DNA from: Rhodobacteraceae bacterium UBA6236
GTDB taxonomy: Bacteria; Pseudomonadota; Alphaproteobacteria; Rhodobacterales; Rhodobacteraceae
DNA length: 6,242 nt
Assembly (NCBI GenBank): GCA_002440945.1
Contig: DJWG01000079.1
Location: 6,127 to 12,368, forward strand
Direction of reading: 5' to 3'
Under the pieces are notes generated by a model. The model did no database searches. It had not been told where the DNA came from and saw nothing but the letters and a program-made list of their open reading frames with translations. The position numbers were made by a program, and so were the translations under genes. Below, one piece after another: positions 1 to 5,559 of this stretch; position 1 is the stretch's first letter, and every line of letters begins with the position of its first letter.

Positions 1-2106
1 CGCGGCAACAAGGGCGCGGCGCTGACCACTTACCTGTCGCTGGCCGGCCGCTACTGCGTCCTGATGCCGAACACCGCACGCGGTGGCGGGATTTCCCGCA
101 AGATCACCAATGCCGCCGACCGCAAGAAACTGAAGGAGATCGCGTCTGAAATCGAAGTACCGGAAGGCGCCGGCCTGATCATCCGCACCGCCGGGAGCCA
201 GCGCACCAAGACCGAGATCCGCCGCGACTACGAATACCTGATGCGGCTTTGGGAACAGGTCCGCGACCTGACGCTGAAGTCCATCGCCCCCGCGCCGATC
301 TACGAGGAAGGCGACCTGATCAAGCGGTCGATCCGCGATCTTTACAGCAAGGAAATCGACGAGGTTCTGGTCGAGGGCGACAAGGGCTACCGCGCCGCCA
401 AGGACTTCATGAAGATGATCATGCCGTCGCATGCCAAAAGCGTCGTGCATTACACCGAAGCCATGCCGCTGTTCGCCCGCTATCAGGTCGAAAGCTACCT
501 TGGCGCGATGTTCAACCCGGTCGTGCAGCTGAAATCCGGCGGCTATATCGTCATCGGCGTGACCGAGGCGCTGGTGGCCATCGACGTGAACTCGGGCCGG
601 GCGACCAAGGAAGGCTCGATCGAAGAAACCGCGCTTCGCACCAACCTTGAAGCCGCCGAGGAAGTCGCCCGCCAGCTGCGCCTGCGCGACCTTGCGGGCC
701 TGATCGTCATCGACTTCATCGACATGGAAGAGCGGAAGAACAACGCCGCCGTCGAGAAGCGTCTGAAGGACAAGCTGAAGACCGACCGCGCGCGGATTCA
801 GGTGGGTCGCATCTCGGGCTTCGGTCTTCTGGAGATGTCGCGCCAGCGCCTGCGCCCGGGGATGCTCGAATCGACGACGCAGCCCTGCGCCCATTGCCAC
901 GGCACCGGGATCATCCGTTCGGACGACAGCCTCGCGCTGCAGATCCTGCGCCAGCTGGAAGAGGAAGGCACCCGCCGCCGGTCGCGCGAAGTGCTGCTCA
1001 GGGCGCCGATCGCGGTCGTCAACTTCCTGATGAACCAGAAGCGCGAGCATATCGCCCAGATCGAGGCCCGCTATGGCCTGTCGGTCCGGGTCGAGGCCGA
1101 TCCGCTGCTGGTGAGCCCGGATTATTCGATCGAGAAGTTCAAGACCGCGACCCGCGTCGTGCCCGAGATCGTCTCGCATGTCGTGTCGAACGACGCCTCG
1201 CTGATGCCGGACCTTGAGGACGAGGATATCGTCGAAGAGGATCTGGAAGAGGTCGAAGACGAAGCCGCGGGCGAAGAGGTTTCCGCCGAGCAGGGCGATG
1301 AGCCCGGCAAGAAGAAGAAGCGCCGCCGCCGCCGCCGCCGGAAGGGCAATGGCGAACGCGGGGCCGAAGGGCAGGCGCAGGCCGATGAGGCCGGAGACGA
1401 GGGCGGCGAAGACGCGGAAGAAGGGGCCGAGGAGGCTGACGAAGCGCCTGTAGCGGAGGCCGCCGATGCCGGGGTCGAAGTCGTGACGGAGGCCGCAGCA
1501 GCGGTCCTCGACCTGGCCGAAGCCCCCGCCGAAGCGGCCAAGCCGCGCCGTACCCGGACCCGGACCCGGAAGCCTGCCGAGGTTGCCGAGGCCGCGACCG
1601 GAGAAGCCGCCCAGGTCGAAGCTGCGGGCCTGTCGGCTGATGAAGCTCCGGCCCCGAAGAGGACGCCGCGCAGCCGCAAACCGAAGGTGGCTGCCGAAGC
1701 TCAACCCGAGGCCACCGAAGAAGCCCCGGCGCCCAAGAAGACCCGCAGCCGCAAGCCCAAGGTGACGACGGGCGAGGCCTCCGAAGCTGTCGCCGCAGAA
1801 GTGTCGCCCGAAGTGGCAGCAGTCGCTGCGGTTCAGGCCCCGGAGGCGGCTGTTGCGCCGGTTGCGGAACAAGCTGTCGAAACGACGGACGTCCCCGCCA
1901 GCGCCGAAAGCCACGCCGAAATGGCCGATGTTCCGGTCGATGGCGCATTGGAACCGAGCGTGACCGCGAATGTCGCCGCTTCGGACCCCGCGCCCGCGCC
2001 CTCGGACGGACCGGCGCTGGATGCCACCGATGCGGTGCAGAACCAGTCGGAGCCCGAGGCCGAGAACAAGCCGCGCCGCAAGGGCTGGTGGTCGCTCGGC
2101 CGCTGA
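1..2106 (+). CDS. rne: Ribonuclease E, 3' part (5' end outside window)
   Basis: Endoribonuclease that cleaves single-stranded, AU-rich RNA from 5'-monophosphate ends and scaffolds the RNA degradosome. The frame is open from base 1, and the first ATG (64) lies inside conserved sequence, so the true start is upstream; 701 residues are visible. Window residues 1-20 are the end of the S1 domain. The 5'-sensor Arg-Thr is at 62-63 (LIIRTAG). The catalytic Mg-binding aspartates are at 195 (AIDVNSG) and 238 (VIDFIDM), 43 residues apart like D303 and D346 of the E. coli enzyme. The Zn-link cysteines at 296 and 299 (CAHCHGTG) lie 58 residues beyond, again as in E. coli. From about residue 400 the protein becomes a disordered acidic/Ala-rich tail with a Lys4-Arg7-Lys block (437-448), Arg-rich repeats and a terminal KPRRKGWWSLGR. 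Known of the family: in Caulobacter a C-terminal GWW segment binds polynucleotide phosphorylase. The catalytic core is complete except for the N-terminal part. Confidence 0.97.
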   Translation, partial: RGNKGAALTTYLSLAGRYCVLMPNTARGGGISRKITNAADRKKLKEIASEIEVPEGAGLIIRTAGSQRTKTEIRRDYEYLMRLWEQVRDLTLKSIAPAPIYEEGDLIKRSIRDLYSKEIDEVLVEGDKGYRAAKDFMKMIMPSHAKSVVHYTEAMPLFARYQVESYLGAMFNPVVQLKSGGYIVIGVTEALVAIDVNSGRATKEGSIEETALRTNLEAAEEVARQLRLRDLAGLIVIDFIDMEERKNNAAVEKRLKDKLKTDRARIQVGRISGFGLLEMSRQRLRPGMLESTTQPCAHCHGTGIIRSDDSLALQILRQLEEEGTRRRSREVLLRAPIAVVNFLMNQKREHIAQIEARYGLSVRVEADPLLVSPDYSIEKFKTATRVVPEIVSHVVSNDASLMPDLEDEDIVEEDLEEVEDEAAGEEVSAEQGDEPGKKKKRRRRRRRKGNGERGAEGQAQADEAGDEGGEDAEEGAEEADEAPVAEAADAGVEVVTEAAAAVLDLAEAPAEAAKPRRTRTRTRKPAEVAEAATGEAAQVEAAGLSADEAPAPKRTPRSRKPKVAAEAQPEATEEAPAPKKTRSRKPKVTTGEASEAVAAEVSPEVAAVAAVQAPEAAVAPVAEQAVETTDVPASAESHAEMADVPVDGALEPSVTANVAASDPAPAPSDGPALDATDAVQNQSEPEAENKPRRKGWWSLGR
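1321..1338 (+). repeat. CGC trinucleotide run in rne (six Arg codons)
   Basis: Six identical CGC codons follow four AAG codons and precede CGG and AAG, encoding the Lys4-Arg7-Lys block of the RNase E tail. It is a simple-sequence tract that could gain or lose whole codons by replication slippage without shifting the frame. The encoded patch is probably an RNA-binding arginine-rich segment (inference from charge). Confidence 0.8.
1552..1569 (+). repeat. ACCCGG hexanucleotide repeat x3 in rne
   Basis: Three perfect tandem copies of ACCCGG encode Thr-Arg-Thr-Arg-Thr-Arg in the disordered tail of RNase E. The unit length is a multiple of three, so copy changes would stay in frame. It starts a series of Arg/Lys-rich patches that continues at 1642-1764. 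Confidence 0.85.
1642..1764 (+). repeat. Duplicated Arg/Lys-rich module in the RNase E tail
   Basis: Two copies of a short module of 15-16 codons are seen: EAPAPKRTPRSRKPKV encoded at 1642-1689 and EAPAPKKTRSRKPKV encoded at 1720-1764, starting 26 codons apart. The codons differ at several third positions, so the duplication is not very recent or has been kept at protein level. The modules look like repeated RNA-binding basic patches separated by Ala/Glu-rich spacers (inference from composition). Confidence 0.75.
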
Positions 2107-2126
2107 GCCACGGGCGCAGGAAAACG

Positions 2127-2154
2127 AAACGCCGGGTCTTCGGGCCCGGCGTTT
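2127..2154. terminator. Bidirectional intrinsic terminator between rne and the lipoprotein gene
   Basis: A perfect 10-bp stem (AAACGCCGGG at 2127-2136 with CCCGGCGTTT at 2145-2154) is extended by a U-G and a C-G pair closing a TTCG tetraloop (2139-2142). It is followed by T residues on the + strand. On the - strand the arm continues as GTTTCGTTTT. It lies 20 bases after the rne stop and about 30 bases beyond the stop of the convergent lipoprotein gene, so it can end both transcripts. Confidence 0.9.
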
Positions 2155-2185
2155 TCATTTGATGTGGCGGTTGGGTGCTCCGAGA

Positions 2186-2515
2186 TCAGTCCAAGAAGAT
2201 ATACCCCGGCCGCTTTGATTGACCCGCGATAACGATGCTGTCGTCCGTTTTTTTGGATTCGCAGGCAAAGCGATGAACTTCATCGGTGCTGAAAGCATTT
2301 ACAGCGTTCCCGCCCTGATAATTCGCATGCTTCCCGAACTTCGCGCAGTGAGCGATAGCCGCATCGCGAGCTTCCGCAGTGAGAGTTGGAACGCTGTCGT
2401 ATGCACTGTAACGAAGGCTGATGCCGTTGCTGGATGCGTAGTCCTGTGTGGGGGGCGAAGGTTTAACGCAGCCTGACACAACAATCGTACATATAACGAG
2501 ATAGTGTATCTTCAT
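2186..2515 (-). CDS. Small predicted lipoprotein, function unknown
   Basis: A 109-residue protein beginning with a short signal peptide (MKIHYLVICTIVVSGC) with lipobox Val-Ser-Gly-Cys, Cys16 being the predicted lipidated residue. It is thus probably anchored to a membrane facing the periplasm. The mature part is about 94 residues with no transmembrane segment. It has two further cysteines, Cys57 (AHCAKFGK) and Cys85 (RFACES), which could form a disulfide. The pattern of an Ala-rich helix with HCxKxGK followed by a strand ending in FxC recurs in small proteobacterial lipoproteins of unknown role. A TGAGAG ribosome binding site lies about 7 bases upstream of the ATG. The gene follows the tusA-like gene on the same strand after a 109-base gap and converges on rne. 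Its DNA is less GC-rich than the neighbours. I do not recognise a specific family. Confidence 0.8.
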   Translation of the reverse strand: MKIHYLVICTIVVSGCVKPSPPTQDYASSNGISLRYSAYDSVPTLTAEARDAAIAHCAKFGKHANYQGGNAVNAFSTDEVHRFACESKKTDDSIVIAGQSKRPGYIFLD

Positions 2516-2574
2516 ATTTTACTCTCAGGTCTGCCACAGGGACATCGATGATTAAATGAGGAGATACGTTTTAC

Positions 2575-2592
2575 AAGCCCTGACTAAGGCTT
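2575..2592 (-). other. Small hairpin in the AT-richer spacer between the tusA-like and lipoprotein genes
   Basis: Read on the - strand, AAGCCT pairs with GGGCTT around a TAGTCA loop (six pairs, one of them wobble). There is no T-run on the - strand side, so it is at best a weak terminator for the tusA-like gene or an operator for the lipoprotein gene. The surrounding spacer (2516-2624) is AT-richer, as expected for a promoter region, but I could not choose a convincing -35/-10 pair. Confidence 0.3.
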
Positions 2593-2624
2593 CTTAATTG
2601 ATTGCTCTCAAAACGATTTGCGGT

Positions 2625-2855
2625 TCAAACCGCCTTGCGGATCAGATAGGTCTTTACCCCATCGGCGTCCTCGGCCGACACCAGCATGTGCCCGGCCTGG
2701 GAACAGAAATGCGGGACGTCGATCCAGCTCATCGCATCGGTGGCGCGCAGGCGCAGGACGGAACCGGGCGGCATCTGCTGAAGCGCCTTCCGCGCCTTGA
2801 GGACGGGGAGGGGGCACAGAAGCCCCAGGGCGTCGATGTCGCGGTCATGATCCAT
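2625..2855 (-). CDS. TusA-family sulfurtransferase / sulfur carrier protein
   Basis: A small cytoplasmic sulfur-carrier protein of the TusA/SirA family, which accepts persulfide sulfur on a conserved cysteine and passes it on to partners in tRNA thiolation, cofactor synthesis or sulfur oxidation. The chosen 76-residue product has the family signature near its N-terminus: DALGLLCPLPVLKARKAL with the active Cys14 in a CPxP motif. The usual beta-alpha-beta fold follows, including an IDVPHFC segment with Cys51. An in-frame ATG at 2924 would add 23 residues rich in Gly, His and Gln that do not look like this family. I prefer the start at 2855 because the signature normally lies a few residues from the N-terminus. 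Neither start has a strong ribosome binding site. It diverges from ccdA. Which TusA paralogue it is cannot be told; canonical tRNA-thiolation TusA and other sulfur-relay versions look alike at this level. Confidence 0.88.
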   Translation of the reverse strand: MDHDRDIDALGLLCPLPVLKARKALQQMPPGSVLRLRATDAMSWIDVPHFCSQAGHMLVSAEDADGVKTYLIRKAV

Positions 2856-2988
2856 GCGCCCGGATCTATGACCTGATTGCCCGGCTTGTCCATGTCCCTG
2901 ATGAATGTCTTCGGTGCGTCGCATCCTTGTGATGAACCTTTCGCCGCACCCCCGTGACGGGCCCGGGAGGATCGGCTAAGGATCGCTC

Positions 2989-3741
2989 ATGTTTGACGTA
3001 AGCCTGATGGATGCCTCCTTCCTGACCGCCGCGGTGATTGCCGCTTTCGCGGGCGTGATGTCGTTTCTCAGCCCCTGCGTGCTGCCCATCGTGCCGCCCT
3101 ATCTGGCCTATATGAGCGGCATCGGCATGTCCGACCTCAACACCGGCCGGAAGGGCAACCGGGCGGCGTTGACGGCGGCGTTGTTTTTCGTGCTGGGTCT
3201 TTCGACGGTCTTCATGCTGCTGGGCTTTGCCGCTTCGGCCTTCGGGCAGGTCTTCGCCGCCAACCGCGATGCATTCGCGATGGGCGCGGGGATCGTGGTC
3301 ATGGTCTTTGGCGCGCATTTCCTTGGCGTGATCTCGATCCCGTTTCTGAACCACGAGGCGCGGATGGATGCGGGCGACCGGGGCGGATCGGCCTTCGGTG
3401 CCTATGTGCTGGGCCTTGCCTTCGCCTTCGGCTGGACGCCCTGCATCGGGCCGCAGCTTGCGATGATCCTGTCGCTGGCCGCGCAGGACACGAGCCTTGC
3501 GCGCGGGGCCGCGCTTCTGGCGATCTATGCGGCGGGTCTGGGCATTCCCTTCCTGCTGGTCGCGGCCTACCTTCCGCGCCTGACCGGGGTTCTGGCCTTC
3601 TTCAAGCGCCATATGGAGCGGATCGAGCGGACCATGGGGCTTCTGCTCTGGACCATCGGGCTTCTGATGGCGACCGGCGGGTTTACCGTCTTTGCGAACT
3701 GGCTTCTGGATACTTTCCCGGCGATGGCCTCCATCGGCTAG
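2989..3741 (+). CDS. ccdA: Cytochrome c biogenesis protein CcdA (thiol:disulfide electron transporter)
   Basis: An integral inner-membrane protein that carries reducing equivalents from cytoplasmic thioredoxin to periplasmic thiol proteins such as CcmG/ResA-like thioredoxins, needed for haem attachment to c-type cytochromes. The 250-residue product has about six hydrophobic helices (roughly 11-37, 60-85, 95-117, 134-160, 168-192 and 212-237), the layout of the short DsbD/CcdA domain. The two redox cysteines are visible: Cys30 in SFLSPCVLP on helix 1 and Cys152 in GWTPCIGP on helix 4. The start is supported by AAGGA at 2978-2982, six bases before the ATG. The gene stands alone on its strand, back to back with the tusA-like gene, and ends 190 bases before rplU with a separate promoter in between. 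A SoxV-type paralogue serving sulfur oxidation is an alternative, but no sox genes are visible. Confidence 0.93.
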   Translation: MFDVSLMDASFLTAAVIAAFAGVMSFLSPCVLPIVPPYLAYMSGIGMSDLNTGRKGNRAALTAALFFVLGLSTVFMLLGFAASAFGQVFAANRDAFAMGAGIVVMVFGAHFLGVISIPFLNHEARMDAGDRGGSAFGAYVLGLAFAFGWTPCIGPQLAMILSLAAQDTSLARGAALLAIYAAGLGIPFLLVAAYLPRLTGVLAFFKRHMERIERTMGLLLWTIGLLMATGGFTVFANWLLDTFPAMASIG

Positions 3742-3755
3742 GGCGGGGTTGGCGC

Positions 3756-3784
3756 TTGACTTCGGGACGGTGATCCCCGATAAG
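3756..3784 (+). promoter_or_regulatory. Sigma-70-type promoter for rplU-rpmA
   Basis: TTGACT at 3756-3761 is followed after 17 bases by GATAAG at 3779-3784. This is a strong -35 element, in the CTTGAC form common at alphaproteobacterial housekeeping promoters, with an acceptable -10. Its position just after the ccdA stop predicts a 5' leader of about 140 bases for the ribosomal-protein mRNA. Transcription from here is inference. Confidence 0.65.
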
Positions 3785-3836
3785 CCGCCATCCCGTCAGG
3801 CCCCCTGGGCCCTGCGCGGGATTCGTTTTACCATGA

Positions 3837-3853
3837 CGCCCCGATGCGGGGCG
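3837..3853 (+). other. Leader hairpin upstream of rplU
   Basis: CGCCCC (3837-3842) pairs perfectly with GGGGCG (3848-3853) around a five-base loop. It has no following T-run, so it is not a classical terminator. It lies inside the predicted rplU leader, about 80 bases before the start codon, where ribosomal protein operons often carry structures for autogenous control. Chance is a realistic alternative in GC-rich DNA. Confidence 0.35.
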
Positions 3854-3931
3854 CGCTGTCCGAGGCGGCGAAAGCCACCAACACGGGAAACCGGGGCCAC
3901 AGGACGCGGCAGAAAGAAGAAGGAAAGACCC

Positions 3932-4372
3932 ATGTTCGCGGTCCTCAAGACGGGCGGCAAGCAATACAAGGTCCAGGCAGGCGATGTCCTGCGCGTGGAA
4001 CTGATTGATGCCCAGGCTGGTGAAAAGATCCAGTTCAACGACATCCTGATGCTGGGCGGCGACACGCTCACCGTTGGCGCGCCGCTTGTGGCCGGTGCCG
4101 CGGTTCAGGCCGAAGTCATCGACAACATCAAGGCCGACAAGGTCATCTCCTTCGTCAAGCGCCGCCGCAAGCACAGCTCGCAGCGGACCCGCGGCCACCG
4201 TCAGAAGCTGACGCTGGTGCGCGTGACGGACATCCTCGCCTCGGGCGCGGAAAAGTCGGACGTGAAATCCGCGATCGGCACCCATGCCGCCCGCGTCGCC
4301 GCGCACAACAACGGCGCTGCGACCGAAGCTCCGGCCAAGCCGAAGCGCGCCACCAAGAAAACCGAAGCCTGA
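3932..4372 (+). CDS. rplU: 50S ribosomal protein L21 with C-terminal extension
   Basis: A large-subunit ribosomal protein that binds 23S rRNA. The 146-residue product opens with the L21 hallmark MFAVLKTGGKQYKVQAGD. It has the basic rRNA-binding block KRRRK (76-80) and GHRQ (88-91), and its core ends near residue 103 (LTLVRVTDILA), the full length of the E. coli protein. Residues 104-146 form an Ala/Lys-rich tail ending in AKPKRATKKTEA, a kind of extension found in alphaproteobacterial L21 proteins. The start at 3932 is fixed by the family N-terminus and by AAGGA at 3920-3924, seven bases upstream; the frame stays open back to 3692, but that upstream part has no L21 character. It is followed 13 bases later by rpmA, with which it surely forms an operon. 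Confidence 0.98.
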   Translation: MFAVLKTGGKQYKVQAGDVLRVELIDAQAGEKIQFNDILMLGGDTLTVGAPLVAGAAVQAEVIDNIKADKVISFVKRRRKHSSQRTRGHRQKLTLVRVTDILASGAEKSDVKSAIGTHAARVAAHNNGAATEAPAKPKRATKKTEA

Positions 4373-4385
4373 GGGGTAACGCGTC

Positions 4386-4655
4386 ATGGCACACAAGAAA
4401 GCAGGCGGTTCTTCCCGCAACGGCCGCGACTCCGCTGGGCGTCGCCTCGGTGTGAAACTCTATGGTGGCCAGGCCGCCATTCCGGGCAACATCATCGTGC
4501 GTCAGCGCGGCACCACCTGGTGGCCGGGCAACGGCGTCGAGATGGGCCGCGACCACACCATCTTTTCGGTGACCACCGGCACCGTGACCTTCAAGAAAGG
4601 CCTCAAGGGCCGGACTTTCATCTCGGTTCTTCCGGTGGTGGAAGCGGCAGAGTAA
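4386..4655 (+). CDS. rpmA: 50S ribosomal protein L27
   Basis: A large-subunit protein whose N-terminal arm reaches the peptidyl transferase centre. The 89-residue product has the usual length and the conserved start [16 protein letters not shown], without the cleavable N-terminal extension seen in Firmicutes. LGVKLYGGQ and the central RQRGT...MGRDHTIF block follow. In that block the sequence is [16 protein letters not shown]: Glu52 occupies a position that is Gly in E. coli L27 (NVGCGRDH). GAGGGG at 4371-4376, overlapping the rplU stop, serves as ribosome binding site nine bases before the ATG, so translation is closely linked to that of rplU. Confidence 0.98.
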   Translation: MAHKKAGGSSRNGRDSAGRRLGVKLYGGQAAIPGNIIVRQRGTTWWPGNGVEMGRDHTIFSVTTGTVTFKKGLKGRTFISVLPVVEAAE

Positions 4656-4684
4656 GCCGAAACCCGGGATAAGCGAAAGCAAAC

Positions 4685-4712
4685 GGGGGATCGGCGAAAC
4701 CGCCGGTCCCCC
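4685..4712 (+). terminator. Terminator-like hairpin after rpmA
   Basis: GGGGGATCGGCG (4685-4696) pairs with CGCCGGTCCCCC (4701-4712) around an AAAC loop: twelve pairs including one U-G. It lies 29 bases after the rpmA stop. The following bases GATCCATTT hold only a poor T-tract, so termination may be partial and some transcripts may continue into the acetyltransferase genes. A second, smaller hairpin (CCGGC 4722-4726 with GCCGG 4733-4737) follows at once. Confidence 0.6.
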
Positions 4713-4747
4713 GATCCATTTCCGGCTGGGGGGCCGGTCCCTGAGGG

Positions 4748-4775
4748 CGGACACACTGGGAGGAACCCATGTCCG
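4748..4775 (+). promoter_or_regulatory. Hairpin with a Shine-Dalgarno loop and buried start codon
   Basis: CGGACA (4748-4753) pairs with TGTCCG (4770-4775). Inside, after a three-base bulge, TGGG (4757-4760) pairs with CCCA (4766-4769) around an AGGAA loop. The loop shows the ribosome binding site of the small frame that starts at 4769, while that frame's ATG lies within the paired arm. This geometry could limit initiation until the stem opens. Function is inference; the base pairing is directly seen. Confidence 0.4.
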
Positions 4776-4879
4776 AACATCTTGCCCGGAATACGGGGCA
4801 GCTTACCCGCGTGGCGCCTTGGCCTTCGGCCGCGCCGCATGCCTTCCGCGCGCGCCGCGCAACGGAACGCCTGACATGA
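4769..4879 (+). CDS. Possible 36-codon leader peptide upstream of the acetyltransferase genes
   Basis: An ATG with a strong ribosome binding site (GGGAGGA, 4758-4764) opens a 36-residue frame, MSEHLARNTG... to ...RATERLT, rich in Arg and Ala. It has no recognisable domain, signal peptide or membrane segment. Its TGA (4877-4879) overlaps an ATG at 4876 that is in frame with the downstream GNAT gene, an ATGA arrangement typical of translational coupling. From 4876 the frame runs 39 codons into the GNAT start at 4993. The peptide could be a leader peptide, a genuine small protein, the 5' remnant of a degraded gene, or noise. The ribosome binding site is the best argument for translation; the composition resembles an out-of-frame reading of GC-rich DNA and argues against a conserved protein. 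Confidence 0.3.
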   Translation: MSEHLARNTGQLTRVAPWPSAAPHAFRARRATERLT

Positions 4880-4939
4880 TCCTGACAACCAAACCTGCGA
4901 CATTGCATGACAACCTGGCCCGTGACCCGCGCCCGGTTT

Positions 4940-4966
4940 CCGATGCTGCCTCGACGCAGGCATCGG
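4940..4966 (+). other. Hairpin just upstream of the GNAT ribosome binding site
   Basis: CCGATGC (4940-4946) pairs perfectly with GCATCGG (4960-4966), with two further possible pairs inside. It ends 15 bases before the GGAGGA at 4982-4987. It could affect initiation of the first acetyltransferase gene, or be incidental if translation starts at 4876 and this DNA is coding. Confidence 0.35.
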
Positions 4967-4981
4967 CCAATGAGACTTCCC

Positions 4982-4987
4982 GGAGGA
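4982..4987 (+). promoter_or_regulatory. Ribosome binding site deciding the GNAT start at 4993
   Basis: GGAGGA is a near-perfect Shine-Dalgarno sequence five bases before the ATG at 4993. It is much better than anything before the alternative in-frame ATG at 4876, so it favours the shorter acetyltransferase. Confidence 0.75.
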
Positions 4988-4992
4988 CAGAC

Positions 4993-5532
4993 ATGCGGCA
5001 AGACCAGATCGTGATCCAGCCCACCATCGGCGCCAGCCGTTTCCTGCTGCGCCCGATGCGCCGTTCGGACGCCGGTCTGATCACGCTGTTTGCCGGCGAC
5101 CGCCGCGTGGCCGAGGGCACCAAGGCGATTCCGCATCCGTTGCCGCCCGGGTTGGCCGAGGCGATGATCTCGCGCGCGCTGAGCGACACCCGGACCGAGG
5201 ACACCTGGGTCATGGATGGTTCGGCCGACGGCTTGGGCGAGGTGCTGGGCGTCGTCACCCTGACGCCGATCGGCAAGGACCAGTCCGAAATCGGCTACTG
5301 GGTCGCGCCGGCCTTCTGGAACACCGGCCTTGCCTCGGAAGCCGTCGCCGCCGTGGTCGCGGCCAATCCGCATCAGTCGCGGACGCTGTTCGCAGAGGTC
5401 TTTCAGGACAATGCGGGGTCGGCCCGGGTGCTGACCAACTGCGGCTTCGACTATCTGGGCGACGCCGAAAGCTGGTCGGTGGCCCGCAACGCCATGGTCC
5501 CGACCTGGACCTATACCCGCAAGATGGCCTGA
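4993..5532 (+). CDS. GNAT-family N-acetyltransferase (RimJ/RimL-like)
   Basis: A 179-residue acetyl-CoA-dependent N-acetyltransferase of the GNAT fold, closest in style to the RimJ/RimL branch that acetylates protein N-termini or small amines. The N-terminal strand SRFLLRPMRRSDAG (15-28) is the typical opening of this branch. The acceptor/acetyl-CoA region EIGYWVAPAFWNTGLASEA (98-116) holds a degenerate pyrophosphate-binding loop (NTGLAS instead of the usual QxxGxG/A). The later block DNAGSARVLTNCGF (139-152) carries the conserved Asn and the final GF. The start at 4993 rests on its ribosome binding site; an in-frame ATG at 4876 would add 39 residues of low-complexity Ala/Thr/Ser character. 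It is followed 27 bases later by a second GNAT gene, probably in one operon. Its position next to rpmA suggests, but does not show, a ribosomal-protein substrate; a metabolite substrate is equally possible. Confidence 0.9.
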   Translation: MRQDQIVIQPTIGASRFLLRPMRRSDAGLITLFAGDRRVAEGTKAIPHPLPPGLAEAMISRALSDTRTEDTWVMDGSADGLGEVLGVVTLTPIGKDQSEIGYWVAPAFWNTGLASEAVAAVVAANPHQSRTLFAEVFQDNAGSARVLTNCGFDYLGDAESWSVARNAMVPTWTYTRKMA

Positions 5533-5559
5533 GGCTCGGGCCTGCCCGGAAGGACCAAG

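Noticed and set aside
1139..2158. 339-residue open frame on the - strand opposite the RNase E tail
   Set aside because: Pro/Arg/Ser low-complexity translation, mirror image of the Ala/Glu-rich tail; no domain, and it runs over the rne terminator.
2598..2876. 92-residue + strand frame opposite the tusA-like gene
   Set aside because: No ribosome binding site or domain; the opposite strand carries the clear CPLP sulfur-carrier protein.
2856..2924. 23-residue N-terminal extension of the TusA-like protein from an ATG at 2924
   Set aside because: The added residues do not resemble the family, and the CPxP signature would sit too far from the N-terminus; neither start has a strong ribosome binding site, so some doubt remains.
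2866..3612. 248-residue open frame on the - strand opposite ccdA
   Set aside because: The + strand encodes a convincing six-helix CcdA with both redox cysteines; the antisense product is Arg/His/Gln-rich with no fold signature.
3692..3931. In-frame open extension upstream of rplU, starting inside ccdA
   Set aside because: It overlaps the end of ccdA and the promoter, has no L21 character, and the start at 3932 has both the family N-terminus and a good ribosome binding site.
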